Virus record (IMG/VR): IMGVR_UViG_3300014501_000010
Coordinates: 1-38,091 of that record
DNA length: 38,091 nt
Reading direction: 5' to 3' (one strand)
Source of the DNA: a virus
Positions 29,747 to 37,325 of the stretch are shown here, one piece after another. Under the pieces are notes generated by a model, which was not told where the DNA came from, did not search any database, and worked only from the letters and a program-made list of their open reading frames with translations. The translations under genes and the position numbers were made by a program. Position 1 is the first letter of the stretch. The number at the start of each line of letters is the position of its first letter.

Positions 29747-29776
29747 AGTTATACCTAGTTATACACGGTTATACTC
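29747..29776. repeat. Three 10-bp direct repeats
   Basis: AGTTATACCT, AGTTATACAC and GGTTATACTC follow each other without a gap (plus strand). They sit between the tRNA-like gene and the start at 29746. The 10-bp period places each copy on the same face of the helix. They may be a protein-binding site, or chance in AT-rich DNA. Confidence 0.5.
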
Positions 29777-29793
29777 GATTTCTGCTATAACTT

Positions 29794-29881
29794 GGCTCTT
29801 AGTGGGATTCGAACCCACAACCGTCTGGGCTGAGCTTTACCCCATAACCTAGATGCTCTTCCAGTTGAGTCTATAAGAGCC
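29794..29881 (-). tRNA. tRNA-like gene, enlarged anticodon loop, identity unresolved (possibly His-like or degenerate)
   Basis: The acceptor stem GGCTCTTA/TAAGAGCC has 8 pairs including G-1:C73, a tRNA-His hallmark. T8 A9, the A14, G18-G19 and A21 positions, and a perfect T arm (GTGGG-TTCGAAT-CCCAC) are all canonical. Two defects stand out: an extra A in the 5' D-stem strand (G-A-CTC against GAGC), and 20 bases between TCTAG and CCAGA where 7 are expected, with an A-C mismatch in that stem. No anticodon can be assigned with confidence; TTATGGG in the loop would give ATG (His). It may be a decaying or a non-translational tRNA. Confidence 0.6.
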
Positions 29882-29887
29882 AAATTA

Positions 29888-30079
29888 TTAATGTTCTGCT
29901 TTATGTTTCTTGCAATAAGCAGCTTGCTTGTCAACCATAGTCTTATACTCGGCTGCTTGGCTAAAATCGCCACCGGAATACTTGCCGTCTGCTACGTTGG
30001 AATCTTCCATTTTCTTTTCCCAATGGCCTTCGTTAAACTTGGACATTGCTTTTACTGAGCCGTGTTTGTCTTCTTTCAT
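29888..30079 (-). CDS. Hypothetical protein, 63 aa
   Basis: AGGAGA is 4 bases before the ATG. The product is hydrophilic and helical with many Lys, Gly and Asp (SKFNEGHWEKKMEDSNVADG then FSQAAEYKTMVDKQAAYCKK). It lies directly after the portal gene. It could be a small head protein; no family is recognised. Confidence 0.65.
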   Translation of the reverse strand: MKEDKHGSVKAMSKFNEGHWEKKMEDSNVADGKYSGGDFSQAAEYKTMVDKQAAYCKKHKAEH

Positions 30080-30087
30080 TTTGTCTC

Positions 30088-32103
30088 CTAGCCGGTTAAT
30101 GCCGGTTGTTGTTGTGATGCTTTATTAACACCTTTGATATATTCTGCCAACTCTAAATTGCTACGGAAATTTTGTAAATCCATATCTTCAAGTTCAATCA
30201 TTGTCTTAACCATATCTAGATCAGCCTGCGATTGTTTGTGGTTAGCGCCTGCATGTAGGTCTTCGATCTTGGCGTACGTTTCCGCTTCTTTAGCAACGTC
30301 TAAGCGCACTTTAGCCATGCTTTCCATCATCTTGGCTTGATCTACTTGAGCGGCTTGCTGGGCTTGTTGCTGTTGCTGCTGGGCTTGTTGCTGATTCTGC
30401 TCTTCCATATCAGCAATGACTTGACGTTTGTTTGTGATAAATGCAGCCCTGATGATAGATTTATCGGCCACCTGTATCCCGAGCTCTTTAAAATGTAACA
30501 GCTGTTGTAGCTCCATCTGCCGTTGAGACGTGCTATAATTGCCCTCTTCGACAGATACCGCGTACTTTTGGCTATGGCTTGTAAAGAATCGTGGATCTGC
30601 TTCATGGCCCAATATGTTACGGATTTTCCCTTTGCTGAAATTCTTTCGAATCGCTTGAAATCTGATTTTCCCGTATAATCGTTGAGTATAATCCAGCTTG
30701 TCAAATATCGTTTGCAGCGTGGTGAGACCTGCACCTTGCCTAAGCATAGATAGTATTCCACTCTTATCATCGGTTGCTGCTCCAAGTAGTTCTTCATTTA
30801 CACCGCTAATCTTTGTAATATCTTCTGCAAGACTATTTGATAATTCAAGTAGAGACTGAGGTATAGCCACAGGCTCAATTCTTTGTATCTCACTTGGGTT
30901 TCTACCTGCTTTTAGCGGAATTAAGAAGCCATCGCCACCACTTGATTGTCTAAAGCATTTTGTGTCTGGAACCACATCTACAGGGTATATCCAGCCAGCA
31001 TTTAAAGAACTTTGTAGCAGCTGGAGTTCTATAACTTTTCGCATATTATAAAGGAACTGCGAATCACGAAGATTTCTGATGATCCCCTGTTTCCTCCACG
31101 CGTATGCCTGGATATCTTGCTCTATATAACATTGTGTAGGGATGAAAGGGTAGGAATCTATAGAAAGAAGGTTTTTTCCGTGATAAACTACTTTACCTGA
31201 AAGACTTATAACAAGCTTAACAGTAGGGATGTCAACCTCTTTAACCTTTAGCCAAGGTTGTTGGAACATCACACGGTCTAGTTCGTCATCTTCTGCTGTT
31301 TCGTCTTCTTCCCATTCAACCGCCTCTCCGGACATTGGGTCGAGTATGATCTTACCTTTCCGTGACGTACGATAATAAAATTCGTCATAGGTGAAAAGAT
31401 TATTGATAGCAACGTTTTGCAATTCCGCTTGCAAAGGGAAACGACCATCTTTCATGCCTCCCGGTTTCATCTTATCGATCTCTTTAGAATAACCGGGAAG
31501 TAGCATTTTCGCCATTTCTTTTGATGTCCAGCGTCTCCGCCATATACCATTACAGTCACTTAAGTCTTGCTTACGGCTATAACTATCTATCAAATAATTA
31601 TTCCACGAGACCGAGTCGGTAAAAAGATCTCCAGATATAGGATCAAAAGTAAAGTCGGGATATAGATGTAGAAGCGTTTCTCCGCAATCCACAGCGCCCT
31701 CGAAGCTTTGTGAGAGGTATTCTTGGAACCCGTCCCTATCATCGCACCAACGCATAACTTTGTTATAGTCGTCAGCAAGGGGATCGTCGGTGTCACTCAA
31801 TGGAATAGTGATTGTGGATTTCCTATTCTTCCTCTGGAATCCGCAGATCATATTTACATGGCGTCGAATTAAGTTAAAAAAGAACTTCTGAACGTTCTGC
31901 GAGTTTTGACCGTATACTTGATTGTAAAGTTGCTGATCGCCAACTTTGAAGCGCTTATCGATAGCGCCTTGGAGCCAATATGTGGAGTTTGTGGTGTAGT
32001 TTGACTGGTAGAACCAGTCTTGCATTTGCTTTAAATCTTTAGCCTGAACATCCGATGGATCGATGTATCCCAGACTATAATTTCCCGACTCGTAGGAACC
32101 CAT
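30088..32103 (-). CDS. Portal protein (P22/podovirus type), 671 aa
   Basis: The portal forms the dodecameric ring through which DNA enters and leaves the capsid. Supporting features: the N-terminal QNVQKFFFNLIRRHVNMICG then KNRKSTITIPLSD (about 70-100), the usual portal wing helix and strand; DYNKVMRWCDDRDGFQEYLS; a WEEDETAEDDELDRV acidic insertion; a long central region with SLLELSNSLAEDITKISGVN then EELLGAATDDKSGILSML (about 420-460), the canonical portal 'G...E.LG......SG.......Q' segment; and a Gln-rich C-terminal helix for the barrel (about 570-590). Position after TerL confirms it. Confidence 0.9.
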   Translation of the reverse strand: MGSYESGNYSLGYIDPSDVQAKDLKQMQDWFYQSNYTTNSTYWLQGAIDKRFKVGDQQLYNQVYGQNSQNVQKFFFNLIRRHVNMICGFQRKNRKSTITIPLSDTDDPLADDYNKVMRWCDDRDGFQEYLSQSFEGAVDCGETLLHLYPDFTFDPISGDLFTDSVSWNNYLIDSYSRKQDLSDCNGIWRRRWTSKEMAKMLLPGYSKEIDKMKPGGMKDGRFPLQAELQNVAINNLFTYDEFYYRTSRKGKIILDPMSGEAVEWEEDETAEDDELDRVMFQQPWLKVKEVDIPTVKLVISLSGKVVYHGKNLLSIDSYPFIPTQCYIEQDIQAYAWRKQGIIRNLRDSQFLYNMRKVIELQLLQSSLNAGWIYPVDVVPDTKCFRQSSGGDGFLIPLKAGRNPSEIQRIEPVAIPQSLLELSNSLAEDITKISGVNEELLGAATDDKSGILSMLRQGAGLTTLQTIFDKLDYTQRLYGKIRFQAIRKNFSKGKIRNILGHEADPRFFTSHSQKYAVSVEEGNYSTSQRQMELQQLLHFKELGIQVADKSIIRAAFITNKRQVIADMEEQNQQQAQQQQQQAQQAAQVDQAKMMESMAKVRLDVAKEAETYAKIEDLHAGANHKQSQADLDMVKTMIELEDMDLQNFRSNLELAEYIKGVNKASQQQPALTG

Positions 32104-32112
32104 GTTAACTCG

Positions 32113-32146
32113 ATGGTAAATTAAAGTTTTAACTTACCATAAGTTA
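32113..32146 (-). promoter_or_regulatory. Two mutually exclusive hairpins before the portal gene
   Basis: Bases 32113..32140 fold into a stem of about 12 pairs (ATGGTAA.. with ..TTACCAT, one G-T). Bases 32130..32146 fold as TAACTTA-CCA-TAAGTTA, a 7-bp perfect stem. The two share bases, so only one can form. They occupy the leader of the portal gene, which lacks a strong ribosome-binding site. Confidence 0.45.
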
Positions 32147-32156
32147 TCACAAAGCG

Positions 32157-32420
32157 CTATTCTTTTTCATATATTCGTTTCCAATATTTTATTACGTCGG
32201 TTTCTTTTACTTTCATGCCGTCCCAAATAGCACCAGTATACCATCCCATTAAAGACTTATTATCATCAGTTTTTAGATAGCATAATTCAAACTCCATAGG
32301 CAGGAAATCATCTACGCAAGCCCAACCACATTCATCATATTTGACATCTCTATAACTCCAATAGACACCGTGTTTTTGGTTCTTTACTTTGATCTTTCCG
32401 ACTGTTATTGGGGATGGCAT
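32157..32420 (-). CDS. Hypothetical protein, 87 aa
   Basis: Its ATG overlaps the TerL stop (TAATG). The product is compact with many Trp, Tyr and Asp: VYWSYRDVKYDECGWACVDD, FELCYLKTDDNKSLMGWYTG, and a C-terminal helix ETDVIKYWKRIYEKE. Three Cys are present but no zinc pattern. It lies between terminase and portal, a place where small packaging accessories occur. Family unknown. Confidence 0.65.
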   Translation of the reverse strand: MPSPITVGKIKVKNQKHGVYWSYRDVKYDECGWACVDDFLPMEFELCYLKTDDNKSLMGWYTGAIWDGMKVKETDVIKYWKRIYEKE

Positions 32421-33694
32421 TAAAAATACCCACCTACCGGTTGACCAATAAATCCTATATCATTATCTCCAAATACTTGCCGGCGTAATTGGTCATAGCT
32501 AATGTTCTCATCAGGATGGCTGAATTCTGCGTGTGGGAAGGCGCTACAGACCGCATATCTAAGTGCGTCGCATATATGGTCGTCTTTCTTTACTGGCTTG
32601 TCTTCGCCCCTATCCGCTGCTTTGCTGTCCCATGCATAGGATTGGAGGTGTTCACGGAGGATTGTGCAGCCTTTTTGAATGACGATGTTTTTTCCTCCAA
32701 TAAATTTTGAGCAGATTTTAATGCCAAGTAGTACGTCATTATTTGCGTCGAGGACAGGTAACTCGGCCTGCCGGAGGGCAATTTTGAGAGAGGCTGCTGC
32801 CGGGTCCACATAAATAGCAGAAACGTTTTTATATCCGATGAAATCCTTGATATCTCTGACAAGCTCCTGATCCGTCTTCGACCGTCCTTTTTTAGCTGAA
32901 TCGTAGTAATATTCGGCTTCCACTCTGATCTGAGGCCATTTATTCGGCGTAATTGCCAATAAGACGGCTGCTGTCGCGTTTGTTGTACCGTAGTCAACTC
33001 CAACCACGTAGTAGTTAGGCTGAGGGAACGGATTTTCAAATTCGTTGTCTTTATCATAGTTGTCATAGATGGCACCGTGCGCCAACGCCCATTCGCCGAG
33101 GATGTAGCGGTTATACCACATACCCGAGTAGGAAGCCTTAAGCTGCTGTTTGTATTTTTCATCTAATGTAGGGTTGTCCTCTAGTGAAAAGTTCCAACAA
33201 ACTAGGTCTAGACCGGGCTTGTCAATGTAATCTTTCTTAAGCCAATGGGCTGGGCCTTCAGGGTTGCACGTCGCTATAAGCTTTGCACCAGGAACACGTA
33301 AACGGCTCTCTAGCATCTTCCAAAATGGCTCGGGAAGGTTCGTTGCTTCGTCCACATACGCAAGAGCTAAAGTGGAGCCCTGTATAGTAGCAACAGCCGA
33401 AACATCGGGTGCTCCTACAAACCACACATCTCGTCCGTACAATTTGCTCATCTGCGCTTTCTCCGTCGGACATGGAAAACCTAGCCTTCTATATAAATGT
33501 GTGAGGATATTACGTTGTATTGATGTCCTGTTGACTCCGATGATCATTGCATCGCCGGGAGGACCATTCTTTAAGTCATATATTAAGCGTTCGATACTTG
33601 AATAGGTCTTTCCCGAAGACACCGCCCCAACCCATATGTTAAAGCGGTGCGTGGCTTCACAAAAGCTTTTATTCTGTTTTGGGCTTGTTGGCAT
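32420..33694 (-). CDS. terL: Large terminase subunit (TerL), 424 aa
   Basis: The DNA-packaging motor. ATPase: Walker A GAVSSGKT at 23-30, Walker B LALAYVDEAT with D115/E116, and the coupling motif ATCNPEGPAHW at 141-151. RNase H-like nuclease: GVDYGTTN (D234), IYVDPAAASLK (D297), and KKDDHICDALRYAV (D371/D372, D376). All catalytic residues are present and the length is normal. It overlaps the small subunit gene by 26 bases. The motif set fits the Terminase_3/6 group; the packaging mode (headful versus cohesive ends) cannot be told from sequence. Confidence 0.95.
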   Translation of the reverse strand: MPTSPKQNKSFCEATHRFNIWVGAVSSGKTYSSIERLIYDLKNGPPGDAMIIGVNRTSIQRNILTHLYRRLGFPCPTEKAQMSKLYGRDVWFVGAPDVSAVATIQGSTLALAYVDEATNLPEPFWKMLESRLRVPGAKLIATCNPEGPAHWLKKDYIDKPGLDLVCWNFSLEDNPTLDEKYKQQLKASYSGMWYNRYILGEWALAHGAIYDNYDKDNEFENPFPQPNYYVVGVDYGTTNATAAVLLAITPNKWPQIRVEAEYYYDSAKKGRSKTDQELVRDIKDFIGYKNVSAIYVDPAAASLKIALRQAELPVLDANNDVLLGIKICSKFIGGKNIVIQKGCTILREHLQSYAWDSKAADRGEDKPVKKDDHICDALRYAVCSAFPHAEFSHPDENISYDQLRRQVFGDNDIGFIGQPVGGYF

Positions 33695-34061
33695 TGGCTT
33701 TCAGTTCTGCAAGTTCATGTTCCAATTGCATAATCCTATGTGACTGATCAAGAGATGATTGGTTTGTCGCCAATGTATTGACAAACTCCTCTTTTTGACC
33801 ACAACGAATCTTTCCAAGCCATTGCAAAGCAGGCCAGTAATCTTTCATAGCCTTTTGATACTGTTTGGCTTCGATCATCATCTCCCCCTCACAGCGTAAC
33901 TTGTCCGAAAACTCCGACCACCTTAAACCATATTTTTCTTTGACTCTTGAACATAACGTTTCTTCGTCAATATTTAAATATTTGCAAAGATTAACCTGCT
34001 TTGAACCAGCTTTTACATAAAGCTCTACAATGTCCCAATTGATTTCTTTTTTTAATCCCAT
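33669..34061 (-). CDS. terS: Small terminase subunit (TerS), 130 aa
   Basis: TerS binds phage DNA and delivers it to TerL. The N-terminal helix-turn-helix is visible (WDIVELYVKAGSKQVNLCKY then LNIDEETLCSRVKEKYG). The middle has AMKDYWPALQWLGKIRCGQKE (about 80-100), the 'WLGK..LGQ' phrase found in many small terminases. The C-terminus is a coiled coil ending in Lys-rich sequence. The ATG at 34061 is preferred over an in-frame TTG at 34094, which lacks a site. Directly upstream of TerL. Confidence 0.82.
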   Translation of the reverse strand: MGLKKEINWDIVELYVKAGSKQVNLCKYLNIDEETLCSRVKEKYGLRWSEFSDKLRCEGEMMIEAKQYQKAMKDYWPALQWLGKIRCGQKEEFVNTLATNQSSLDQSHRIMQLEHELAELKANANKPKTE

Positions 34062-34129
34062 AGCTTTATCGTTTTTATTTTGAATATAACTCAAAACGAA
34101 AAGGCGTTCAAGATATTATGTTACAACTT

Positions 34130-34360
34130 CTACTTTTCATCGAAAATGCCCTTGTAATGATCAAAGGCGTTATTCATATCTTCTTTAAAATCCTTGAAGG
34201 AAACTTTAGATTGACTATATCCATTTGCCAATACAAATACACATGCGGACGACCATAATGTAGATTCAATTTTGTTTAGCGACATAAGTTCAAAGATAAG
34301 ATCAATCGCTTTGTTTATGTTGTCATTATCGTCAGGCTTCCGGGGGCGCTGTTTTTTCAT
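34130..34360 (-). CDS. Hypothetical protein, 76 aa
   Basis: GGA is 8 bases before the ATG at 34360, and the start lies 29 bases inside the YkgJ-like gene. The product begins with a basic Pro patch (KKQRPRKPDDND) and is then helical: INKAIDLIFELMSLNKIEST, LWSSACVFVLANGYSQSKVS, and an aromatic acidic C-terminus. A longer frame opening at 34441 is possible but overlaps more. Function unknown. Confidence 0.65.
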   Translation of the reverse strand: MKKQRPRKPDDNDNINKAIDLIFELMSLNKIESTLWSSACVFVLANGYSQSKVSFKDFKEDMNNAFDHYKGIFDEK

Positions 34361-34727
34361 GGTACATTCCAAGTTTTGATATGATTTTGCTTTGTTCTTC
34401 AAATAGTTTAAGTCTGTTTTGCCTGCTTCTTTCCTTACCATTCTTGTCTAATACTGGACAGCAAAGCATTGGGTGAGATTCATCCCCAAACTTTCGACAA
34501 ATGTCCGGGCGATCCTCATAAATATTACAAGACAGATCTGTGTTAAGAAAGACACAATATGCATCCTCAGTGATCGGTATATAAGCATCATCTGTCTCAA
34601 GAATATCTATAGGTTTTCTAACGATATTTGGAATGTTACTTTCATAAGTTTTCTTTGGTATAGGAACAACTCCACAACATTCGGCTTTACATTTATGGTG
34701 CATCTTTTTGCAGTTAAAGCAACTCAT
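34332..34727 (-). CDS. YkgJ-family cysteine-cluster protein, 131 aa
   Basis: The YkgJ/CxxCxxCC family carries a Cys-rich metal site. Here, CFNCKKMHHKC then CCGVVPIP at the N-terminus and YCVFLNTDLSCNIYEDRPDI then CRKFGDESHPMLCCP in the middle supply about nine Cys. The 'C.FL..D.SC.IY..RP..CR.F' phrase is diagnostic. The start overlaps the upstream membrane microprotein (ATGA). The biochemical role of the family is not settled; in a phage it may act in modification or metal handling. Confidence 0.85.
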   Translation of the reverse strand: MSCFNCKKMHHKCKAECCGVVPIPKKTYESNIPNIVRKPIDILETDDAYIPITEDAYCVFLNTDLSCNIYEDRPDICRKFGDESHPMLCCPVLDKNGKERSRQNRLKLFEEQSKIISKLGMYHEKTAPPEA

Positions 34728-34876
34728 AGCTTAAGGTTCCTCGATAAAAAGAAAAAGGTTGCACTACCAAGAAAAATGCCTGCTGAAATACTCTTAAGGC
34801 AATTTAAATTCATTATCCATCCTAGAATAAGAATGCCGATTGCAAAGTAAACTAGTGATTTTTCTCTACTGCTCAT
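34724..34876 (-). CDS. Two-helix membrane microprotein, 50 aa
   Basis: AAGGAG is 7 bases before the ATG at 34876, and the stop overlaps the next start (ATGA). The product has two hydrophobic segments: VYFAIGILILGWIMNL (about 9-24) and ISAGIFLGSATFFFLSR (about 30-46), separated by a short polar turn. This topology is shared by many small holins, but also by other phage membrane proteins; no lysis partner is adjacent. Confidence 0.7.
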   Translation of the reverse strand: MSSREKSLVYFAIGILILGWIMNLNCLKSISAGIFLGSATFFFLSRNLKL

Positions 34877-34910
34877 ATATTTTCTCCTTTACGTACATCA
34901 AAAGATTTCA

Positions 34911-35894
34911 TCATTTCTCATAGTTTAGATTGATTACTTTGAAGCTAAGGGGTTTTCCATTAAAATTGTGTTGTGAGCGTACGACAACACCTTCACGCTG
35001 TTTGCCATTCCTGTATGTACCTTCTCCTAATAATAGGATTTTTTCAAATGGTATATCATATGAATTCCCAAGATCAATCGGTTTACACATACCTATTCCG
35101 ATTAATACACATAAATCGATTAATTCTCTTACTTCAAGATAACGATGTTCGTCAATCTTATATCCCGAGAATACAAGGCCTATAATATGAGGCCACCCCA
35201 TAGGGTTGCTTTGAATGCCGGGTCCACAAGTTTCCCATTGGATAGCAATCCCCTCGGGTAGTTTTTCCTCTAGTTCGTATTGTATAGCTATTTTCCAATA
35301 GCCGTTATCCGGATTGCGTTCAATCTCCCAATTACGACTGCATACTCCGAATTGACTTTTGTATTTGTATGCTGTTGTGCTGCTGCCATCTGCTTTTTCT
35401 GTTATGTAATAGGGTTGTCCTTGTAGTCTTTCTATTGCCTCTTGGCCTTCAATGTTTTGGTAATTTGGCTCGTCGGTTTTAGGAATAAAGCTGGGGAATG
35501 GGCCTTTGGCAATGCCGTTGAGATGCGCCGGAATAGGTTTGTGGTATTTTTTAACGCCTGTCCAGCTTGTTAAGTCAAACCCTACATTTTCAGGTCCTTC
35601 ATATGGCATAATTAGTACTTCAGACGGTGCTCCCCTGAAGCGTCGCATCTTCACGCGCCAATTGCTTGATTCCATGAATTTCATGTCCTCATTAGGTGGT
35701 ATTAGGGAGTCTGGAAGATAAACAAGACATAGGTTTCCGACAGAGAAATCCTGCTTACGGACAATACCCCTCCACTTGCCACCGGCACCACATACCACGG
35801 TTGCGCATACAATGAAGTCTGCGCCCTCTATGACGTCTATAGCGACGATCTTGCCGACATAGACCAAACCTTTATCTTCGTTCTTATTCAACAT
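34911..35894 (-). CDS. Rnl5-type (DRB0094-like) RNA ligase, 327 aa
   Basis: This ATP-dependent ligase seals RNA nicks. The N-terminal OB-fold domain (about 10-70: GKIVAIDVIEGADFIVCATV, then KQDFSVGNLCLVYLPDSLIP) before the nucleotidyltransferase core is specific to the Rnl5 family of Deinococcus DRB0094. Motif I is EKADGSS with K167 as the AMP-accepting lysine; motif III is around AIQWETCGPG; motif IV is EGVVVRS (301-307); motif V is SFKVINL (317-323). All key residues are present. The start has GGAGG 4 bases upstream and overlaps the gene before it by 11 bases. It probably repairs RNA, perhaps tRNA cleaved by host defences. Confidence 0.9.
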   Translation of the reverse strand: MLNKNEDKGLVYVGKIVAIDVIEGADFIVCATVVCGAGGKWRGIVRKQDFSVGNLCLVYLPDSLIPPNEDMKFMESSNWRVKMRRFRGAPSEVLIMPYEGPENVGFDLTSWTGVKKYHKPIPAHLNGIAKGPFPSFIPKTDEPNYQNIEGQEAIERLQGQPYYITEKADGSSTTAYKYKSQFGVCSRNWEIERNPDNGYWKIAIQYELEEKLPEGIAIQWETCGPGIQSNPMGWPHIIGLVFSGYKIDEHRYLEVRELIDLCVLIGIGMCKPIDLGNSYDIPFEKILLLGEGTYRNGKQREGVVVRSQHNFNGKPLSFKVINLNYEK

Positions 35895-36099
35895 CGACCT
35901 CCTCTTCTATACGTTTCGTGGGTTGATAAGCATATTTACATGTATATTCTTTAAATGAATGACATCTTGGGCAGAAAAATAGAAATGAGTTAAATTCAGA
36001 CATTGGCATTGTCCCTTCTTTTTCCCATTCATTTATCGTTATTACTCCTTGCTGTTTCCAGTTATGACCCATAAACCAGCAAATTATTCGATTAATCAT
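35884..36099 (-). CDS. DUF1660-like small zinc-binding protein, 71 aa
   Basis: The N-terminus IICWFMGHNWKQQG followed after a spacer by FFCPRCHSFKEY resembles DUF1660-type prophage proteins ('C...GH.W ... C.RCG'). One Cys-His pair and one CPRC knuckle could bind one zinc. ATGA overlap with the recombinase gene. The family function is unknown. Confidence 0.7.
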   Translation of the reverse strand: MINRIICWFMGHNWKQQGVITINEWEKEGTMPMSEFNSFLFFCPRCHSFKEYTCKYAYQPTKRIEEEVDVE

Positions 36100-36683
36100 A
36101 GTTGTATCGGTGTTCGTAAGGCTGTCTTGTCTAAGTATCGATATAAAGTAAAACGTGAAATTCCAAGCTCTCTTGCCATTTTACTTTTGGGTAATCGTGT
36201 CTTAAGTAGCTCCTCAAGCTTGGTCATTCGTTCGAAAGTCATTTTACTTTTTCCGCCTTTGTATTTCCCCTCTTTTTTCGCTTTGTTGATACCGATACGC
36301 TGTCTTTCTTTTGCAAGTTGGGAAAAGAAGTGAATAAAGCTTTTCATCATGTCGTATGCAAGCTTTGACATGAGGTCATTCTTTTTACCTAGGATTATGC
36401 CTTCTCGGACGAAATGAATCTGTACGCCCTTCTTAAGCAGGAATTCGACTATTTCATCCAAGTCGTAGCCATTACGCCCCAGGCGGTCCATACATTCTAC
36501 ATAAACAATATCATCTTCTCGGACGTATGCCTTAAGACTTTGAAGCTGCTGCCGATTTACGGCACTGTAACCAGACTCGATGTCAACGAATGTTTTATCA
36601 AGTTCGATCCCTATAAGCTGACTCTCCGGGTTCTGTTCGTTTGTGCTTACTCTTTTGTAGCCGACTCGTTTTCCAATTCCCAT
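36096..36683 (-). CDS. Serine recombinase (resolvase/invertase family), 195 aa
   Basis: A small serine recombinase that cuts and rejoins DNA at two short sites. YKRVSTNEQNPESQL contains the nucleophile S13; VYVECMDRLGRNGYDL supplies R67 and R70; ERQRIGINKAKKEGKYKGGK is the standard hinge; and the C-terminal helix-turn-helix KSKMARELGISRFTLYRYL (about 166-184) binds the site. The length matches resolvases and Hin-like invertases, not large integrases. It could invert a tail segment, resolve genome multimers or drive integration; no inverted pair of sites was found by eye. Confidence 0.93.
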   Translation of the reverse strand: MGIGKRVGYKRVSTNEQNPESQLIGIELDKTFVDIESGYSAVNRQQLQSLKAYVREDDIVYVECMDRLGRNGYDLDEIVEFLLKKGVQIHFVREGIILGKKNDLMSKLAYDMMKSFIHFFSQLAKERQRIGINKAKKEGKYKGGKSKMTFERMTKLEELLKTRLPKSKMARELGISRFTLYRYLDKTALRTPIQL

Positions 36684-36841
36684 TTATCTTTTTTCCTTTT
36701 TCCTAATAGTTCTTCTAGATCAAACGGAAATTCCTCACCATCAGGAGTTTTCCAATATGGAGAGCCGTCAGGGTAACATCGTAAAATGCTTCCATTGGGC
36801 ACAGTCTTAACTTCTCGTGTTTTAGGGTTGATCACTTGCAT
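36647..36841 (-). CDS. Hypothetical protein, 64 aa
   Basis: GGGAGC is 4-6 bases before the ATG. A small domain of strands (MQVINPKTREVKTVPNGSIL then CYPDGSPYWKTPDGEEFPFD) and a C-terminal charged helix. It overlaps its neighbours at both ends, including the start of the recombinase gene. Family unknown. Confidence 0.65.
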   Translation of the reverse strand: MQVINPKTREVKTVPNGSILRCYPDGSPYWKTPDGEEFPFDLEELLGKRKKDKWELENESATKE

Positions 36842-37058
36842 GTTGCTCCCTTTTATAATTTACGTGATTTTCTGGATTATTCATGTATGCATCCATAGCA
36901 TCATGTTTTATTTTGATGGATTCTAGAAACTTGAGAAGTTCGAGTAATTTTTGGGTTGGTTTAATCATAATCTTTGTGTGTTCATAATCAGTAGGATGTT
37001 TAGGTATATATATTTCCGTTTTTAAGTATTCTCCGTCGCCGATGAAATTAATTTCCAT
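36822..37058 (-). CDS. Hypothetical protein, 78 aa
   Basis: GGAAGG is 7 bases before the ATG. An N-terminal beta hairpin (INFIGDGEYLKTEIYIPK) is followed by a helix (KIMIKPTQKLLELLKFLESI) and a polar His/Asn-rich end. Overlaps neighbours at both ends. Function unknown. Confidence 0.7.
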   Translation of the reverse strand: MEINFIGDGEYLKTEIYIPKHPTDYEHTKIMIKPTQKLLELLKFLESIKIKHDAMDAYMNNPENHVNYKREQHASDQP

Positions 37059-37272
37059 TATTTAACCTTCCTGTTTCACCTAATTTCATTTTTTTTAACT
37101 CTTCATTTGTAAAATCAAAATTTCTCAATCCCATACCGTTAAGTTCTTGCTCAAGGTATGAAATTCTTTTTTTTAACTGATAGAGTTCATTTTTTCGATC
37201 AAATATAATATTTTCTTTGTGTTGTTGCATAATCTTTTGATGATAATATCTTGTTTCGATTTTTTTTACCAA
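37048..37272 (-). CDS. Hypothetical coiled-coil protein, 74 aa
   Basis: A TTG start at 37272, with GGAGG 4 bases upstream, is the best available; an ATG 14 codons further in has no site. Residues about 20-50 form a charged coiled coil (KNELYQLKKRISYLEQELNG), then FTNEELKKMKLGETGRLN. It is the first gene after the promoter at 37297..37325. Function unknown. Confidence 0.65.
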   Translation of the reverse strand: MVKKIETRYYHQKIMQQHKENIIFDRKNELYQLKKRISYLEQELNGMGLRNFDFTNEELKKMKLGETGRLNNGN

Positions 37273-37296
37273 AACACCTCCGAATGTAGAATAGAG

Positions 37297-37325
37297 ATGT
37301 TAGACTATGTGATACTAAATGTCAA
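37297..37325 (-). promoter_or_regulatory. Sigma70-type promoter heading the recombinase/ligase/terminase unit
   Basis: On the minus strand a perfect -35 TTGACA (37320..37325) is 17 bases from TAACAT (37297..37302, four of six). It lies in the only sizeable gap (37273..37393) of this part of the leftward block, and the first start codon follows about 25 bases later. Confidence 0.75.

Noticed and set aside
29785-29973. A 62-codon minus-strand frame
   Set aside because: It reads through the tRNA-like gene and the end of 29888..30079 in a different frame.
36096-36683. Site-specific integration system with att site at the tRNA-like gene
   Set aside because: The recombinase is a small resolvase/invertase type, and I saw no repeated core sequence near the tRNA-like gene.
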